64,000 nt of DNA, from contig NZ_NCSY01000010.1 in assembly GCF_002156875.1 (NCBI RefSeq), positions 124,001 through 188,000 on the forward strand, given 5' to 3'. How positions within the stretch are numbered: position 1 is the first letter of the stretch; each line of letters begins with the position of its first letter. Both the position numbers and the translations under genes were made by a program. Origin of the DNA: Bacillus sp. EAC. Its GTDB lineage: Bacteria > Bacillota > Bacilli > Bacillales > Bacillaceae_G. The notes beneath the pieces are model-generated. The model was given only the letters and a program-made list of their open reading frames with translations, did not search any database and was not told where the DNA came from. Shown in pieces: positions 27,166 to 36,216 of this stretch.

Positions 27166-27193
27166 TTGAAACTTTTTTATTGTAGGTTAGAAT
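27166..27193 (+). promoter_or_regulatory. Putative sigma-A promoter of the Cof-type HAD gene
   Basis: TTGAAA (27166-27171), 16 bp, TAGAAT (27188-27193), about 40 bp before the start codon in the divergent glcT intergenic region. Confidence 0.45.
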
Positions 27194-27231
27194 GGATAAG
27201 TAAAAAAATTAAATGAGTAGGTGTTTTGTAT

Positions 27232-28014
27232 ATGATTAAATTATTTGTAAGTGATCTTGATGGGACAATGTATCATAAAGGTGAATTGTTTGATCACGAT
27301 GTTGAAGCATTAAAAAAATTAATTGATCAGGATATTATCTTATGCTTTGCTTCAGGTAGATTAGATTATGAAATCGTAGAAATAATGGAAACATTGGAAG
27401 GCAACTTCCACCGAATTAGTATGAATGGTACATATATTTATTCAAAAGATGGAGAGGCTCTTCTAGATGCGACTTTCCATCCAACAGTTGTTAATAAGAT
27501 CTATGAAATGATCTCTCCTGATAAATTTTTACGATATGTAGCTGACAATACGACTTACTACATTGAAGAAAAAACTGATATTGTAAAAGAAATTGAGAAG
27601 AATTCCAATATGCAAGCAGTAGAAATAAAAACACTTAAAGAAGAGTTAGGCAATACAATTACGCCTAAAAAATATGTTGTCATCGGTGAAGATGAGGATC
27701 TAATTCAATTACAAAATGAATTACAAAAAGAATTACCTGAATATATAACTTCATTTATTTCAGCTAAAAATTGTTTAGACATCGTTCCTGCTAATATAAG
27801 TAAGGGATCTGCCATCCAAATTTTAATTGATAAATTAGGAATCAATTCAAACGAAATCGCTTGTATAGGTGATTCTTATAATGACATACCAATGTTTCAT
27901 TTAACTCCTAACAGTTTTGCCATGGAGGATGCAGATGATGAAGTTAAAAAACATGCTTCTTATGTCGTTCCTTCAGTGTCTGAAGCAATAAAAATAGCAT
28001 TACAAATAAAATAA
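27232..28014 (+). CDS. Cof-type HAD hydrolase
   Basis: This 260-residue haloacid dehalogenase-superfamily phosphatase belongs to the Cof subfamily (large C2 cap). Motif I is SDLDGT (nucleophile Asp near residue 9), motif II CFASGR, motif III Lys in the KGSAIQIL region, and motif IV GDSYNDIPMF. It probably dephosphorylates a sugar phosphate or a cofactor such as FMN; the substrate cannot be told from sequence. ATG 27232 (two codons into the frame) has AGGTG 8 nt upstream. It is monocistronic, with a terminator after it, between the glucose PTS genes and the nag operon. Confidence 0.87.
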   Translation: MIKLFVSDLDGTMYHKGELFDHDVEALKKLIDQDIILCFASGRLDYEIVEIMETLEGNFHRISMNGTYIYSKDGEALLDATFHPTVVNKIYEMISPDKFLRYVADNTTYYIEEKTDIVKEIEKNSNMQAVEIKTLKEELGNTITPKKYVVIGEDEDLIQLQNELQKELPEYITSFISAKNCLDIVPANISKGSAIQILIDKLGINSNEIACIGDSYNDIPMFHLTPNSFAMEDADDEVKKHASYVVPSVSEAIKIALQIK

Positions 28015-28023
28015 ACATAAATA

Positions 28024-28050
28024 GGGGTGCTCAGAAAAGCACCCTTTTTA
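28024..28050. terminator. Terminator between the Cof-type HAD gene and nagR
   Basis: GGGTGCT and AGCACCC form a 7-bp stem followed by a short T-run; the genes are convergent. Confidence 0.7.
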
Positions 28051-28788
28051 TGTTCGTTCAATATCGATTGTAAAACGATAACGGTCTGCACGATAAATAC
28101 AACTGACGTATTCTAACGGAACATCATCGTTTATATATGTTATTTGATGTAATTCAAGTGCAGGTGATTCTTCAGCTACTTCAAGAATCAGAGAATCACT
28201 TTCAGACATCAAAGAAGCCTTAATCCATTTTGTTGCTTTTTTAATCGAATATCCAAGACTAACTTCAAAATATTCGTATAAGGAATGATTAAGAACTTGT
28301 TCATCTATTCGATTGACTAAGTATTTTGGAATATAAGTTGTTTCTATAGCAATTGGATGCTCATTTGCTAAACGACATCTTTCAATTTTAAACACCTCAG
28401 ATCCACATTCAATCGATAGTACTTCAGCCAAATATTCATCAGCCTCAGTTGTGGAAAATCCTAATAGTTTATTTGTTGGTGTCATTCCAATCGAAGAAAT
28501 ATCCTCTGAAAAACTTCTTAACGCTTGTAGAGACTCCTCCACTTCAATCCCATCTTTAACTGAAACAAATGTGCCGATTCCCCGTTTCCGACTTATTAAA
28601 GATTCTTTTACAAGATTATTTAAAGCCTGTCTTATTGTCATTCTACTTACATTTAGCATCTCACTTAATGCTTGCTCAGAGGGAATTCGTTCCCCAGGAT
28701 TCCATTCCCCCGAGCTAATTTTTTCTTTTAATATCTCTTGTATTTGAAAATAAATCGGTAAAGGCGAATTCTTATCTAATTTAAACAC
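28048..28788 (-). CDS. nagR: GntR/HutC-family N-acetylglucosamine repressor NagR (YvoA)
   Basis: NagR is a GntR-family, HutC-subfamily repressor that senses glucosamine-6-phosphate or GlcNAc-6-phosphate and controls nagAB and transport genes. The 246-residue product has an N-terminal winged HTH (about 8-73, with the typical RIPSEQALSEMLNVSRMTIR) and a C-terminal UTRA effector domain (about 95-240). It is the last gene of nagA-nagB-nagR. Its GTG start at 28788 overlaps the nagB TAG stop, indicating coupling. A possible operator with core TGTCTATAC overlaps the nagA promoter and another lies in the ptsHI leader. Confidence 0.9.
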   Translation of the reverse strand: MFKLDKNSPLPIYFQIQEILKEKISSGEWNPGERIPSEQALSEMLNVSRMTIRQALNNLVKESLISRKRGIGTFVSVKDGIEVEESLQALRSFSEDISSIGMTPTNKLLGFSTTEADEYLAEVLSIECGSEVFKIERCRLANEHPIAIETTYIPKYLVNRIDEQVLNHSLYEYFEVSLGYSIKKATKWIKASLMSESDSLILEVAEESPALELHQITYINDDVPLEYVSCIYRADRYRFTIDIERT

Positions 28789-29498
28789 TATTTTTTACAA
28801 AGTGAGTATGCATCTTCATCGACTACTACTGTAACATTTTGGTGTTGTTGAAGAGCAGTTGCTGGACAGTTTATGTCAACTTTTCCATAAAGCATTTCTT
28901 TCACAGCTTCAGCCTTTTTTGAACCTGATGCTATTAATATAATTCCTTTAGCATGAAGAATCGAACCAATTCCCATAGTTACTGCGTGAGTTGGAACATC
29001 ATCTTCGTTTTCAAAGTAAATTTTATTTGCATTGCGAGTTGATTCTGTTAGTTCAACAATATGAGTTGGTGTATCAAATGGAGTTCCTGGTTCATTGAAA
29101 CCAATATGGCCATTCTCCCCAATTCCTAATAACTGTATATCAACAGGATGTGACTCTAAAAGTCTTTCATAAGTTTTACATGCTTCTTCTAGGTCTTTCG
29201 TATTTCCATTTGGTAAATGATTTTCTTTAAATTGTAAATGATTAAAGAGCTGTTCAGCCATATACGTATGGTAGCTCGTTTGATCATCTTCTGCTAATCC
29301 AACATATTCATCTAAATTTACAGTTGTAACATGTTTAACATTTGGTTTGTTTTTACGGAATAATTCATATATCCCTAATGGAGAACCGCCTGTTGCTAAA
29401 CCTAATGTAAAGTTATTTTTATCTTCTAATTCTTTCACAATTTTTTCATACGCAACTTTTGCAATCTCTTCTGCACTTTTCACTACGATTACGTTCAT
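28788..29498 (-). CDS. nagB: Glucosamine-6-phosphate deaminase NagB
   Basis: NagB converts glucosamine-6-phosphate to fructose-6-phosphate and ammonia, joining amino-sugar breakdown to glycolysis. The 236-residue product has the sugar-phosphate site [11 protein letters not shown] (about 34-44), the catalytic NLDEY (Asp), and [14 protein letters not shown] carrying the catalytic His and Glu. It is short at the C-terminus, as are Bacillus NagB proteins, which lack the allosteric extension of the E. coli enzyme. Its start overlaps the nagA stop by 4 nt (ATGA). Confidence 0.95.
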   Translation of the reverse strand: MNVIVVKSAEEIAKVAYEKIVKELEDKNNFTLGLATGGSPLGIYELFRKNKPNVKHVTTVNLDEYVGLAEDDQTSYHTYMAEQLFNHLQFKENHLPNGNTKDLEEACKTYERLLESHPVDIQLLGIGENGHIGFNEPGTPFDTPTHIVELTESTRNANKIYFENEDDVPTHAVTMGIGSILHAKGIILIASGSKKAEAVKEMLYGKVDINCPATALQQHQNVTVVVDEDAYSLCKK

Positions 29499-30631
29499 TC
29501 ACTCACCTCATCTATTGATTTACCTAGTCTTGTCGTATTTATCACATGGAAATCTGTTGTCATTTGAACAAAATCAGCATCCTTACCAGCTTCTAATGCA
29601 CCTTTTTTGGTAAGACCAAATTCCTTAGCTTGATTTATCGATGTCATCAGGACTGCCTCTTCAGGCGTACAGCCAGTGTATTCCATAATATTTCTAAATG
29701 CATCATCCATTTTTAAAATACTACCAGCTAATGTACCATCTTCTAATCTAGCACTTTTATTTTTTACAAATACAGGTTGACCACCTAGCTCATATTCACC
29801 ATCTTCTAATCCTTTAGCTCTCATTGCATCTGTAATAACGCTTATTTTATTAGCACCCTTTAAGCGATATGCAAGCTTAACCATGTCGGGATGAATGTGG
29901 ATACCATCTGGAATAATTTCAACCATTACATTTTCATCTAATAATACATGTCCTACTGTTCCTACTTCTCTATGATGCATTGGACGCATTTGATTATATA
30001 AGTGTGTTGCGTGAGTAATTGACCTTCCTTCAAAATCTGCAGCTACCGCATCAGAATGGCCAACCGTTCCTATTACACCAGTATCTTTGAATACTTTTTC
30101 TAATTGATTTGCTCCATCCAATTCAGGAGCATAAGTAACTAATTTGATTAATCCACCCGAAGCCTCTTGCCACTCATTAAATAAATTAACATCAGGGTTA
30201 ATTATATATTCTAATGGCTGTGCACCAGCTCGCTTTTTGTTTACAAATGGACCCTCTAAGTGAATGAATTCAAAATGCCCGCCTAATTTTTTAGCTTCTT
30301 TTAATGAACTTAAAGCGTTTTTTATATTTTCATGTGACTGAGTCATTGTTGTTGGAAAAAAGGTAGTTACTCCTTCTTTCATCATTTTTTTACTCATTTT
30401 TAAGATTGACTCTGGATTAGCATCCATTGCATCAACATCATATGCACCATGAATGTGTATATCAATTATCCCAGGGATAATGACAGTACCTTTTCCATCA
30501 ATTATTTCTTCATCTTCACTGATGAACGTTTCCATTCGATCAATTTGTTTTATTGTTTCATCAAATCGAATAAAGCCATTTTCGATTACTTCTTTGCCTG
30601 TGTAGATTTTTACGTTAGTTATTGTTTTCAT
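29495..30631 (-). CDS. nagA: N-acetylglucosamine-6-phosphate deacetylase NagA
   Basis: NagA removes the acetyl group from GlcNAc-6-phosphate, the first step before NagB. The 378-residue amidohydrolase-superfamily protein keeps the metal site: DIHIHGA (HxH), the Glu in HLEGPF, His in GHSDA and THLYN, and the catalytic Asp in ITDAM. It is the first gene of the nagABR operon. The promoter about 150 bp upstream is overlapped by a putative NagR operator. ATG at 30631 has a GGAGG site. Confidence 0.95.
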   Translation of the reverse strand: MKTITNVKIYTGKEVIENGFIRFDETIKQIDRMETFISEDEEIIDGKGTVIIPGIIDIHIHGAYDVDAMDANPESILKMSKKMMKEGVTTFFPTTMTQSHENIKNALSSLKEAKKLGGHFEFIHLEGPFVNKKRAGAQPLEYIINPDVNLFNEWQEASGGLIKLVTYAPELDGANQLEKVFKDTGVIGTVGHSDAVAADFEGRSITHATHLYNQMRPMHHREVGTVGHVLLDENVMVEIIPDGIHIHPDMVKLAYRLKGANKISVITDAMRAKGLEDGEYELGGQPVFVKNKSARLEDGTLAGSILKMDDAFRNIMEYTGCTPEEAVLMTSINQAKEFGLTKKGALEAGKDADFVQMTTDFHVINTTRLGKSIDEVSE

Positions 30632-30777
30632 TTTTAGTTCCTCCTTCTTACTTTAAAGAAGTCGTATGATCCCCACTTATAGAAAGTAGTGTTTACCTAA
30701 TCAGAAATCACATTCTTTTTCTAATTAGCTAATCAGGTAATCTTCTTTCACATATCCATTTTAAGATATATACGCCT

Positions 30778-30793
30778 AGTTGTCTATACTACC
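30778..30793 (-). promoter_or_regulatory. Putative NagR operator at nagA
   Basis: AGTTGTCTATACTACC is an imperfect palindrome that covers the nagA -10 box. The 9-bp core TGTCTATAC recurs at the ptsHI leader (23840-23855). Position and core fit a NagR/DasR-type site; assignment is inference. Confidence 0.55.
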
Positions 30794-30813
30794 TTACATG
30801 TTTTTTGTGACAA
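30786..30813 (-). promoter_or_regulatory. Putative sigma-A promoter of nagABR
   Basis: TTGTCA (30813-30808), 16 bp, TAGTAT (30791-30786). It lies immediately after the terminator of the upstream MBL-fold gene and is overlapped by the NagR-type operator. Confidence 0.5.
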
Positions 30814-30848
30814 AAAAAAGTATCGGTTTCACGGATTAACCAATACTT
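30811..30848 (-). terminator. Terminator of the MBL-fold gene
   Basis: AAGTAT and ATACTT, with inner GGTT/AACC, form a stem followed by eight T on the minus strand. It contains the stop codon of the gene and abuts the nagA -35 box. Confidence 0.75.
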
Positions 30849-31716
30849 CTTCTTTTTCAATATATAGTTTTTTCCCATTTGTTGCTAATTCTATATCTCC
30901 ATACTCATCTGTTGTATAATGCTTAATTCCTAAGTGATTTAAACGCTTCATCACAGAACGATGCGGGTGTCCAAATAAATTAAATTTATCATACGAGAGA
31001 ATTGCTACTGTTGGATTTACGGCAAATAGAAATTTCTCTGAAGTGGATGTAGCAGAACCATGATGTGGAATTTTTAATACTTGGGCATCAATACTCTCAT
31101 CTTTCAATAGCCTTTTTTCTGCTTTACTTTCGATATCACCTGTTAATAATAAGGATATTTCTTCATAAGTAACTTTTAATACGATTGAACTGTCATTATT
31201 TGATAATTTAGGTTTACCACTATTTAAAACTGTGATTTCTACATTTGGGTCGAGAGAAATTTTATCATCAATCTTTGCAATTTGTATCGGAATATTTTTT
31301 TGATATGCTTCCTTTTTATACAAATAATATGAGTGTGAATTATATTTTTTTCCACTATCTAATATATTTTTAATTCTTATTTTATTCATTACCTTTAGTA
31401 ATCCCCCGATATGGTCTATATCTGGATGAGTGCTTACGAGTAAATCAATCTCATTAATATGAAGTCGTTTTATCTTTTTAATTACGTCATTTCCATGCTC
31501 AACATCCCCTCCATCAATAAGAATTGTTTTACCATTCGGCATAATCATGATGATACTATCTCCTTGTCCTACATCTAAGAAATAGACTAATAAAGGATGG
31601 GTAATGTAACCATTATTTAGTGATCGAGCCTCTATCTTACTAGTTACGCCAAAAATTGTAGTGAAAAGAATCAAGAAACTAATTATTAGAGAGTAAAGTT
31701 TATTTTGGTTGATCAT
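30829..31716 (-). CDS. Secreted MBL-fold hydrolase (ComEC C-terminal-like)
   Basis: This 295-residue exported protein has an N-terminal hydrophobic signal (about 8-26, LIISFLILFTTIFGV). The rest is a metallo-beta-lactamase fold of the kind fused to ComEC: FLDVGQGDS, then the metal motif STHPDIDHIGG, LLTGDI and PHHGS, with a conserved late HPHRSV. Free-standing forms are thought to be extracellular or surface nucleases or phosphodiesterases; activity here is inference. GGAGG lies 9 nt before ATG 31716. It stands alone upstream of the nag operon, with its own terminator. Confidence 0.85.
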   Translation of the reverse strand: MINQNKLYSLIISFLILFTTIFGVTSKIEARSLNNGYITHPLLVYFLDVGQGDSIIMIMPNGKTILIDGGDVEHGNDVIKKIKRLHINEIDLLVSTHPDIDHIGGLLKVMNKIRIKNILDSGKKYNSHSYYLYKKEAYQKNIPIQIAKIDDKISLDPNVEITVLNSGKPKLSNNDSSIVLKVTYEEISLLLTGDIESKAEKRLLKDESIDAQVLKIPHHGSATSTSEKFLFAVNPTVAILSYDKFNLFGHPHRSVMKRLNHLGIKHYTTDEYGDIELATNGKKLYIEKEEVLVNP

Positions 31717-31849
31717 TCACACTTCCTCCTAATACTATTTTCTCTTTCCTTTTTCAAAAGTATGTATGCTTTATCAGTAGAATTAACCAAGTGATAAAGT
31801 TTTTCTTAAAGCTTTCGTATACTACATTTTTAAATTAACTAAAATGTGA

Positions 31850-31970
31850 TTCCATTTAACGGTCGAACAATTGAGCCTCCTAGTAGCGATGGCAAATCCG
31901 CTCCAATCAACTTGTATGCATTTTTGAAAAATTTTGGTATTAAAAACAGCAATCTTATAGAAAAGAGCCT
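31850..31970. repeat. Dispersed repeat copy 3 (internally deleted)
   Basis: Only remnants remain: GATTCCATTTAACGGTCG, TTGAGCCTCCTAG, CCGCTCCAATCAAC and the right tail AAAAACAGCAATCTTATAG followed by AAAAGAGCCT. Most of the middle has been lost. Confidence 0.7.
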
Positions 31971-31997
31971 TATTTAATTTCAATAATAAACTTTAAC

Positions 31998-32086
31998 AAA
32001 AAAACGCTTATAATTGAACTTCACCTCCAAATACTAGTTGTGTCTACTATTTGGAGGGGATTTCAGTTCAATTATTCAGCGTTTTT
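31998..32086. terminator. 89-nt long inverted repeat, bidirectional terminator-like
   Basis: AACGCT, then TAATTGAACT, CACCTCCAAATA and their complements form a stem of about 30 bp with few mismatches around a 12-nt centre, ending in T7 runs on both strands. It directly follows the HAD gene stop (32087). Such a long arm is unusual for a simple terminator. Confidence 0.75.
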
Positions 32087-32905
32087 TTAAAATACTTCTT
32101 CTAATTTTTTTACGACTAATAATGTATCGCTTATGATTTGAAAAGGTTCGTTGGTTATATAAATTCCATGCATACCTAATTTTAAAGCTGGAGAAATTTC
32201 ATTAATAAAATTATCACCGATTGAGACGATTTCATGAGGTAGCACACTATATTTTTCCATAATGCTTTTTAAATGCTTTTCAGTTTCCAAAGGTTTTTTC
32301 CCATCCGTAATTTCCAAATGAAATACTTGTGTTAATCCTATTAATTCCAACAGTCGAGTTACATCCGCTCGATCTGAGTTCGTTAATAAAACTAATTTTT
32401 TGGTGTTTTTCACATTATTTAGACCTTCTTTTAATCCTTTTATAGAAGGTATTATAAAATCTTCTGTAGCCATAAATTCTTTCGTTTTATCATAACAATG
32501 ATAAACATCTCTGGCACCATAATGATAGCTAGTTACTAATGGAAGCCACCATCCATCGCCTACAGGAATGAACGGCAATTCAAAGTTTATTTTATCAAAA
32601 TAATTTTCTTCAAGTTCATCTTTTGAAAGTAACTGACCTTCCCATGTATGTACTTGTATCGGTCTCATTGTTATAGGATCTAATGTAACGATTAAGTCTC
32701 TTTTCGAATCATAGACTTTTCCGATTGTTAAGGCATGGTCTAGATTTTTTATTTTTTTGTAGTCATTCTCAAAACTTACTCTATTTTCTTCACTGATTTC
32801 TTTTGCTAAAAGCTTCGCGTAATAATCATAATGTTCAGTTCCATCATACAAAGTTCCATCTAAATCAAACACTAATACTTTTGAATTCTGTAATAAGTTA
32901 TGCAT
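32087..32905 (-). CDS. HAD-superfamily hydrolase
   Basis: This 272-residue HAD protein has motif I VFDLDGTLYDG (nucleophile Asp near residue 14), motif II LLTNSDR (around 175), motif III Lys in DGKKPLETEK, and motif IV SIGDNFINEI. The cap insertion is long (about 25-150) and rich in Trp/Tyr (GDGWWLPLVTSYHYGARDVYHC), which is unusual; the substrate is unknown. ATG 32905 follows AAGGAG. The gene starts 10 nt after the upstream anchored protein, so they are very likely one operon. Confidence 0.82.
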   Translation of the reverse strand: MHNLLQNSKVLVFDLDGTLYDGTEHYDYYAKLLAKEISEENRVSFENDYKKIKNLDHALTIGKVYDSKRDLIVTLDPITMRPIQVHTWEGQLLSKDELEENYFDKINFELPFIPVGDGWWLPLVTSYHYGARDVYHCYDKTKEFMATEDFIIPSIKGLKEGLNNVKNTKKLVLLTNSDRADVTRLLELIGLTQVFHLEITDGKKPLETEKHLKSIMEKYSVLPHEIVSIGDNFINEISPALKLGMHGIYITNEPFQIISDTLLVVKKLEEVF

Positions 32906-32915
32906 GCGATACTCC

Positions 32916-33653
32916 TTAATTCACTTTATCTTTTACATCTATTATATAACTAAAAGATTCCTTCTTATTATTTAAATTAAATTCATAAAAAATCTTATAC
33001 ATTTCTTCCTGCTGTAGTGTTAATTCATACTTTAATTTAGTTTTATTAGATGAAGAATTCAATATTTTAAAAAATGACCCATCTTCACTTACAATATAAA
33101 TTTGATGATTACTCATTTTAGGATGATGACCTTTGAAGTTAGTAAATTCGAAGTTAAGAGTATTCTTATTTTTTGTAAGCAACGAATCAAATAATAATGA
33201 TACTTGGAAATCATCAAACTTTTTGGTTAAAATCGATGTTGGAAATAATGCTTGCTTTTGTTCCTTATTTTTTTGGAATATTTTTGTATCGATTGTTTGG
33301 TTATTTATAAAGATACTTACAAAATAAGGTGTTTTTTTCTTAAAATGATAATTAAATGTAAAACGATTTTTCCCATTATAAATAGGTTCAATAACTTTAT
33401 AAGATTTAAGTGATTCTGAAGTAATGAATACTTTTATTTCATCACGCTGGGGTACACTTATGGATTTAGAGTGTATGTCTACCTTTTGTGTATTAGTTTT
33501 AGTACTTAGATTCCACTCTACTTTTTGAAACTTAATCGGATTCACTTGATTACCATTTGAAACAGTACTTTGATTAGTTAGAAACCGATTGCCAATTAAT
33601 AAGATAATTAATATACCGATACATAATGATACAGTATAACGAAATTTCATCAT
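32916..33653 (-). CDS. Membrane-anchored extracytoplasmic protein, unknown
   Basis: This 245-residue protein has a single N-terminal membrane segment (about 6-24, VSLCIGILIILLIGNRFL) and a long basic outside part rich in Lys, Asn, Ser and beta-prone residues. I recognise no domain. The two ATGs at 33653 and 33650 follow AAGGGG; either could start. It is probably cotranscribed with the HAD hydrolase 10 nt downstream, which may point to a joint role, but none is known. Confidence 0.7.
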   Translation of the reverse strand: MMKFRYTVSLCIGILIILLIGNRFLTNQSTVSNGNQVNPIKFQKVEWNLSTKTNTQKVDIHSKSISVPQRDEIKVFITSESLKSYKVIEPIYNGKNRFTFNYHFKKKTPYFVSIFINNQTIDTKIFQKNKEQKQALFPTSILTKKFDDFQVSLLFDSLLTKNKNTLNFEFTNFKGHHPKMSNHQIYIVSEDGSFFKILNSSSNKTKLKYELTLQQEEMYKIFYEFNLNNKKESFSYIIDVKDKVN

Positions 33654-33951
33654 TTTAGTCCCCTTATAATGATAGAATAGTCAAGTTTTCTAGTAGTTTA
33701 CAGTAGGCTAAATTCTACATGTAAACTCTTTCAATATTTCTTCACATATGTAATAATTAAAATTCGTCATAAATTATCTGAACTAGTTTATTTAGTTTTT
33801 TAGCAAAACTTCTATATTTAATATGTACTACGTTCGATACGCTTTTTCCTTTATGTAAAAGTTTAATCAAGAATGTTTTTATTTGAAATGTAGAAACTAA
33901 AATATTGATGCAGATAGTTTATTGTATTAACTTTTTAAGGAGGATTTTTAA

Positions 33952-34656
33952 ATGAGTATACATATTGGTGCAGAACAAGGTGCAATTGCTGACAAAATTT
34001 TATTACCAGGTGATCCACTACGAGCTAAATATATTGCAGAAACATTTTTAGAAGATGTTGTTTGTTATAACGAAGTTCGTGGGATGCTTGGTTTCACAGG
34101 TACATATAAAGGTCAAAGAATTTCTGTTCAAGGAACTGGTATGGGTATCCCTTCCATTGGCATTTACGTGAATGAGCTTATTAATAGTTACGGTGTTAAA
34201 ACATTAATTCGTGTAGGTACGTGTGGAGGTATTCAAAAGGACGTTAAGGTACGCGATGTAATAATTGCAATGACAACTTGTACTGATTCAAATATGAATC
34301 GATTAACATTCCCAGGTTTTGATTTTGCTCCATGTGCTAGCTTTGATTTATTAAAGAAAGCATACGATGGTGCTGTAAATAAAGGATTAAATGTTAAAGT
34401 AGGAAATGTATTAACGGCTGACGTGTTCTATCGAGAAAATATGGATATGGTTCAGAAGTTAGGAGATTATGGCGTACTGGCTGTTGAAATGGAAACAACT
34501 GCGTTATATACAATTGCTTCAAAACATAATGTAGATGCCCTTACTGTTTTAACTGTTAGTGACCATATCTTTACTGGTGAAGAAACTTCTGCGCAAGAAA
34601 GACAAACTACTTTTAACGATATGATTCGTATAGCTTTAGATGCTGCAATTTCTTAA
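33952..34656 (+). CDS. deoD: Purine nucleoside phosphorylase DeoD
   Basis: DeoD splits purine (deoxy)nucleosides with phosphate into base and (deoxy)ribose-1-phosphate, in purine salvage. The 234-residue product is typical of the hexameric bacterial type: [14 protein letters not shown] near the start, [16 protein letters not shown], the substrate loop VEMETTALY, and [11 protein letters not shown] with the catalytic Asp. ATG 33952 has a strong AAGGAGG site. It is monocistronic, followed by a clear terminator; no purine riboswitch is visible upstream. Confidence 0.95.
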   Translation: MSIHIGAEQGAIADKILLPGDPLRAKYIAETFLEDVVCYNEVRGMLGFTGTYKGQRISVQGTGMGIPSIGIYVNELINSYGVKTLIRVGTCGGIQKDVKVRDVIIAMTTCTDSNMNRLTFPGFDFAPCASFDLLKKAYDGAVNKGLNVKVGNVLTADVFYRENMDMVQKLGDYGVLAVEMETTALYTIASKHNVDALTVLTVSDHIFTGEETSAQERQTTFNDMIRIALDAAIS

Positions 34657-34680
34657 TATAAATTAATATTTTGAATTAAT

Positions 34681-34713
34681 AAAAGCCTGGATAATATTTT
34701 CCAGGCTTTTTAA
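34681..34713 (+). terminator. Terminator of deoD
   Basis: AAAAGCCTGG and CCAGGCTTTT form a perfect 10-bp stem around a 10-nt loop, then T-rich sequence. Confidence 0.85.
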
Positions 34714-34832
34714 TATGTATATAAATAGTGAATTATCGTTTTTTATCGTTAAAATCTATGACTTTTTGTTCCACATTTCTCTCATTCAACGGTACAATAG
34801 CAATATCGAATATATAGTAGGGAAGGTCATTT

Positions 34833-35246
34833 ATGAAAAAAAACCAATCAATCTTATTTTTCGTTTGGATTGTTAGCATTATCGCAACACTTAGTAGTTT
34901 ATCTTTTTCAATTTTTAACCATTGGATTCCATGCTCGTTATGTTGGTATCAGCGTATTTTCATGTATCCAATCGTATTTATTGTAGGCATTGCCTTTTAT
35001 AAAAATAAGATAAATGACATTATTTATGTACTACCATTATCTTTAATAGGTATGTGTATTTCGATTTATCATATACTCATCCAAAAAGTACCTGCACTAA
35101 AAGAAACTGCAACGCAGTGTGGACCCGTTCCTTGCACAGGTGATTATTTAAATTTATTTGGATTTATTACGATCCCAATGTTAGCATTTGTTGCATTTCT
35201 TCTTATTACTATTTTTTCTATTTATTTAATTAAAAAATCAAATTAA
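34833..35246 (+). CDS. bdbC: DsbB-like thiol oxidoreductase BdbC
   Basis: This is a 137-residue integral membrane protein with four predicted membrane segments. The first redox pair is in PCSLCWYQR (about 33-41) and the second in TQCGPVPCTGDY (about 94-105), the pattern of BdbC/DsbI. BdbC reoxidises the thiol oxidase BdbD and passes electrons to quinone, aiding disulfide formation outside the cell. No bdbD gene is adjacent. Its stop codon overlaps that of the convergent DUF72 gene and no terminator separates them. Confidence 0.88.
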   Translation: MKKNQSILFFVWIVSIIATLSSLSFSIFNHWIPCSLCWYQRIFMYPIVFIVGIAFYKNKINDIIYVLPLSLIGMCISIYHILIQKVPALKETATQCGPVPCTGDYLNLFGFITIPMLAFVAFLLITIFSIYLIKKSN

Positions 35247-36091
35247 AATAACTCGAGCTGCTCGGTAGATGATGGTCCAAATTCAATACCTAGCAGCTTC
35301 ATTAATTGTTTTGCGTTATCAGCTGCATCTCCACCAGAGTTATTATTAAACAAAATACATATTTCCTTCGTTTGTTTCGATAAAATTTCTAGTTTTTCAA
35401 CCCATTCAATTAATTCCACTTCATTATATCGATAAAGGTAACGGACCTCGCGCCAATTTTCTTGACCATTATGATTCCAACCGTAAACGTTACGTCCATG
35501 AAATCGTATAATCGTTAATTCCTTATTCGTAGCATGTAATACAATTGGAACACTTCCAGTACCTGCTTGTGGTTCATCACAAATGGAATGAATCCATCCT
35601 TCATCCTTCATAAAATTCAGCGTTTGATCATAAAACTGAGGAAGAAACCATGATTGATTTCGAAATTCTAGTATTGATGGTATATTTTCTAGTTCATTTT
35701 TAAGTGTTCTTAAAAAATCCACATTCTCTTTTTTACAATTAAACCAAGGTGGAAATTGAAATAATACTCCTTTAAGTTTGTCATGTTCAATTAATGGTTG
35801 GATAGATTCCAAAAATGGCTTTAATAATTGTATTTGTTCTTCTTTTGAATAATTTTGTCTCGCATGTCCAGTTATCCCTCCATATGCCTTTACAATAAAT
35901 GAAAAATCAGGTGTTGTTTGATTTGACCATTTTTGAAAATTCGATTGAGGCATAATACTATAATAGGAAGAATCAATTTCCACGATTGGAAAATGTGTAC
36001 AATATTGTCTAAGTTTTTTCGATGAGTGAATACGATCTGGATATAAACTATCATGATCTCCCCAACCAGTGACTCCAATTTTTATTTCCAT
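35243..36091 (-). CDS. DUF72 family protein (YecE-like)
   Basis: This is a 282-residue DUF72 protein, predicted TIM-barrel fold, function unknown. Family traits are the N-terminal IGVTGWGDH, FPIVEIDSSYYSIP-like strand (here VEIDSSYYSIMPQ), FQFPPWF, LEFRNQSWF, IRFHGRNVYGW and the late FNNNSGGDAADNA. The frame extends to 36142, but ATG 36091 fits GGGAG spacing and the family start. It converges on bdbC, with the two stop codons overlapping by 4 nt. Confidence 0.83.
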   Translation of the reverse strand: MEIKIGVTGWGDHDSLYPDRIHSSKKLRQYCTHFPIVEIDSSYYSIMPQSNFQKWSNQTTPDFSFIVKAYGGITGHARQNYSKEEQIQLLKPFLESIQPLIEHDKLKGVLFQFPPWFNCKKENVDFLRTLKNELENIPSILEFRNQSWFLPQFYDQTLNFMKDEGWIHSICDEPQAGTGSVPIVLHATNKELTIIRFHGRNVYGWNHNGQENWREVRYLYRYNEVELIEWVEKLEILSKQTKEICILFNNNSGGDAADNAKQLMKLLGIEFGPSSTEQLELF

Positions 36092-36216
36092 AACCCTCTC
36101 CCAATTAAATTTCATTATTAAATAATTATTTCTAATTTTCATTAAAATAAACGATATAGTTTGATATAATGACTATGGTATAAACTTATTTTAGTAGAAA
36201 TTGGAGTATAGTGTAA

